DNA from: Leucobacter rhizosphaerae
Lineage (GTDB): Bacteria; Actinomycetota; Actinomycetes; Actinomycetales; Microbacteriaceae
Length of the DNA: 64,000 nucleotides
Direction: 5' to 3'
Assembly (NCBI RefSeq): GCF_022919175.1
Contig: NZ_CP095043.1
Span: 496,001 to 560,000, forward strand
Shown here: in pieces, positions 62,358 to 64,000 of the stretch
Layout of the letters: each line of letters opens with the position of its first letter
Numbering within the stretch: the stretch's first letter is position 1
Program-made: the position numbers and the translations under genes
Notes under the pieces: model-generated
Told to the model about the DNA's origin: nothing
Databases searched by the model: none
What the model saw: only the letters and a program-made list of their open reading frames with translations

Positions 62358-63022
62358 TGGACAAGCTCATCGAATTGCTGGAGAGCGGCAAGTTCGTCGA
62401 GGCGACCGTCGAGACCCTGTTCTACGTCGTCACGGCGATGGGGATCGGCGGGGTGCTCGGTCTGATCATCGGCGTCGCCCTCACCGTGACCCGGCAGGGC
62501 GGCCTGCTCGACAACCGGGTCGTGTTCTGGGTGCTCAACTTCCTGGTCAACTTCTTCCGACCGATTCCCTTCGTGATCCTCATCGCGGCGCTCCAACCGC
62601 TCGCCCGCCTGACGGTCGGCACGGGCATCGGAACCCCGGCGCTCCTCTTCGTGCTGTGCTTCGCAGCGACGTTCGGCATGGCCCGCCTCGTCGAGCAGAA
62701 CCTGCTCACCGTTCCCCCCGGGGTGATCGAGGCCGCGCGGGCCATGGGTGCCGGTCCGCTCCGCACGATCTTCACCGTGCTGATCCCCGAGGGCCTCGGC
62801 CCGCTCGTGCTCGGCTACACCTTCGCGTTCATCGCTGTGGTGGACATGACCGCGATGGCCGGTGTGATCGGCGGCGGCGGGCTTGGTAACCTGGCGCTGC
62901 AGTACGGCTACCGTCAGTTCAACCCCTGGGTGACCTGGGCCGCCGTGCTCATCCTCATCGTGATCGTGCAGCTCGTGCAGGTGCTCGGCAACGGAATCGC
63001 TCGCAAGCTCCTTCGGAGGTAG
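62357..63022 (+). CDS. metI: MetI-type methionine ABC transporter permease
   Basis: The 221-residue protein has five membrane segments and the inner-membrane permease EAA loop EAARAMGAGPLRTIFTVLIPE. It pairs with MetN to form the MetNI channel. The ATG at 62357 overlaps the metN stop (TAATG). The gene ends 2 nt before the next start, so the NIF3 gene may share the transcript. Confidence 0.95.
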   Translation: MDKLIELLESGKFVEATVETLFYVVTAMGIGGVLGLIIGVALTVTRQGGLLDNRVVFWVLNFLVNFFRPIPFVILIAALQPLARLTVGTGIGTPALLFVLCFAATFGMARLVEQNLLTVPPGVIEAARAMGAGPLRTIFTVLIPEGLGPLVLGYTFAFIAVVDMTAMAGVIGGGGLGNLALQYGYRQFNPWVTWAAVLILIVIVQLVQVLGNGIARKLLRR

Positions 63023-63024
63023 AC

Positions 63025-63894
63025 ATGGTGCAGCTCTCGGTCGCAGACCCGTCATCCGGATCCCCGCGGGAGCACACCGTGTCCGATCTCCGCCGTGCCG
63101 CGGAGGCGCTCTGGCCCGTCGCATCCGCGGAGAGCTGGGATCGGGTCGGGCTCGTGTCGGGCCGTGACGCTGCGCCGCTGCGACGCGTCCTGCTCGCCGT
63201 GGACCCCGTGGGCGCGACCGTCGACGAGGCGCTGGAGTGGGACGCCGACGTGCTGCTCGCGCATCACCCGCTGCTCTTGCGCGGTGTGCACTCGGTCGCG
63301 GAGGACACCGCCAAGGGGGCGCTGCTCGCCCGCCTGATCCGCGGCGACTGCGCGCTCCTCACCGCGCACACGAACGCCGATATCCCGGAGGGGGGCGTCT
63401 CCGCGGTGATCGCCGAGCGGCTCGGGCTGCGCGCTGCGCGCCCCATCGTGGAAAGCACATCTCCCGAGGTCTCGGGCGGCACGGCGGGCATCGGACGCGT
63501 GGGCACGCTCGACGCGCCGGAGTCGCTCCGCGCCTTCGCCGAGCGCGTCGCGGGGATCCTGCCGCAGACCGTCAGCGGCGTGCGGGTCGCGGGCGATCCG
63601 GATCGCGCGGTCCAGCGCATCGCGCTGCTCGGCGGCGCCGGCGACAGCCTGCTCGACCACCCGGCCGTCCTCGCGGCCGACGTCTATCTCACGAGCGACC
63701 TGCGCCACCACCCCGCGCAGGAGGCGCTGGAACGCGCTGCGGCCATGGGCGGGCCGGCGCTCATCGACGTCGCGCACTGGGCGAGCGAGTCGCTCTGGCT
63801 CGACGGCGCCGCCGAGCGACTGGGCGACCGCCTGCCCGGGGTCGAGTTCCGGGTGAGCACCCGACGCACCGACCCCTGGAGCTTCGCGGTCTGA
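63025..63894 (+). CDS. NIF3-like dinuclear metal centre protein
   Basis: The 289-residue protein has the NIF3 (GTP cyclohydrolase I type 2-like) pattern: WDRVGLVSG, LLAHHPLLLRG, TAHTNADIPEGG and a C-terminal LIDVAHWASESLW block, with the metal-binding histidines and aspartates in these motifs. Its cellular role is not firmly established. The ATG at 63025 with CGGAGG 4 nt upstream supports the start. It is followed by the zinc-ribbon gene, a usual actinobacterial order. Confidence 0.9.
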   Translation: MVQLSVADPSSGSPREHTVSDLRRAAEALWPVASAESWDRVGLVSGRDAAPLRRVLLAVDPVGATVDEALEWDADVLLAHHPLLLRGVHSVAEDTAKGALLARLIRGDCALLTAHTNADIPEGGVSAVIAERLGLRAARPIVESTSPEVSGGTAGIGRVGTLDAPESLRAFAERVAGILPQTVSGVRVAGDPDRAVQRIALLGGAGDSLLDHPAVLAADVYLTSDLRHHPAQEALERAAAMGGPALIDVAHWASESLWLDGAAERLGDRLPGVEFRVSTRRTDPWSFAV

Positions 63895-63922
63895 CGCGCC
63901 GTGCAACGGTCGTTCGTGACGC

Positions 63923-63928
63923 TAGGCT
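63923..63928 (+). promoter_or_regulatory. -10 box of the zinc-ribbon gene (leaderless)
   Basis: TAGGCT is followed by exactly 7 nt and the ATG at 63936, with no Shine-Dalgarno sequence. This is the recurrent leaderless arrangement of this window. Confidence 0.55.
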
Positions 63929-63935
63929 GTCAGCT

Positions 63936-64000
63936 ATGAAGGCCAGCACACGCCAGCAGAGACTGCTGCTCGATCTCCAAGACCTCGACAACACGCTGGC
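63936..64000 (+). CDS. Zinc-ribbon, coiled-coil protein, 3' truncated by window edge
   Basis: Only the first 21 residues are seen, MKASTRQQRLLLDLQDLDNT, typical of the start of the long coiled-coil C4 zinc-ribbon proteins found next to NIF3 in actinobacteria. Its product and length cannot be confirmed because the window ends. Confidence 0.65.
   Translation, partial: MKASTRQQRLLLDLQDLDNTL

Overview
The window looks like chromosomal DNA of a high-GC actinobacterium, most likely a Microbacteriaceae member near Leucobacter. This is inferred from the gene set and GC-rich codon use, not from a search. Supporting signs are a coproporphyrin-type haem pathway (CpfC plus ChdC), a compact FAS-II cluster behind aceE with a PucR-type FasR regulator, a second long GAPDH, sortase substrates with LAxTG and LPxTG signals, and many genes whose start codon lies 6-7 nt after a TANNNT -10 box, as in leaderless actinobacterial mRNAs.

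Layout. 1-8 kb: end of a DMT transporter, a zincin-fold protein with a broken zinc site, a 3-methyladenine glycosylase, then a divergent ferric-siderophore operon (binding lipoprotein, two permeases, ATPase, siderophore-interacting flavoprotein) behind a promoter carrying a DtxR/IdeR-like box. An OhrR-like MarR regulator and a small CxxC protein follow, face to face. 8-30 kb is a surface and regulation region: PhzF isomerase, three large STAND/LuxR regulators, a GAF-GGDEF cyclase, DUF1275, an HTTM/DUF5819 pair, a small membrane protein, an MFS transporter and two wall-anchored proteins. One of these (choice-of-anchor G type) carries 48 tandem DPGT tetrapeptides. Two of the LuxR regulators stand head-to-head with the two surface proteins, which makes this the most interesting part of the window.

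30-41 kb: GNAT enzyme, membrane protein, a CDF transporter translationally coupled to a one-lobe binding lipoprotein, a CAU tRNA, a GntR regulator, cpfC-chdC (last haem steps), dps, and efeUOB (iron uptake) behind a second iron box. The siderophore operon, haem genes, Dps and EfeUOB together form an iron economy. 41-49 kb: fatty acid synthesis block read leftward (aceE, fasR, fabD, fabH, acpP, fabF), closed by an intrinsic terminator that also encodes the start of the next gene. 49-64 kb: AhpE-like peroxiredoxin, tRNA-Val, PadR/DUF1048/ABC-2 efflux operon, a long palindrome, glutathione-peroxidase-type and glutathionyl-hydroquinone-reductase-type enzymes, MFS, MBL hydrolase, GH3 lipoprotein, tandem universal stress protein, GAPDH, the metQNI methionine importer, a NIF3 protein and the start of a zinc-ribbon coiled-coil protein.

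No CRISPR array, rRNA, prophage, transposase or replication origin was seen. Gene functions rest on motif recognition by eye; no database search was run.
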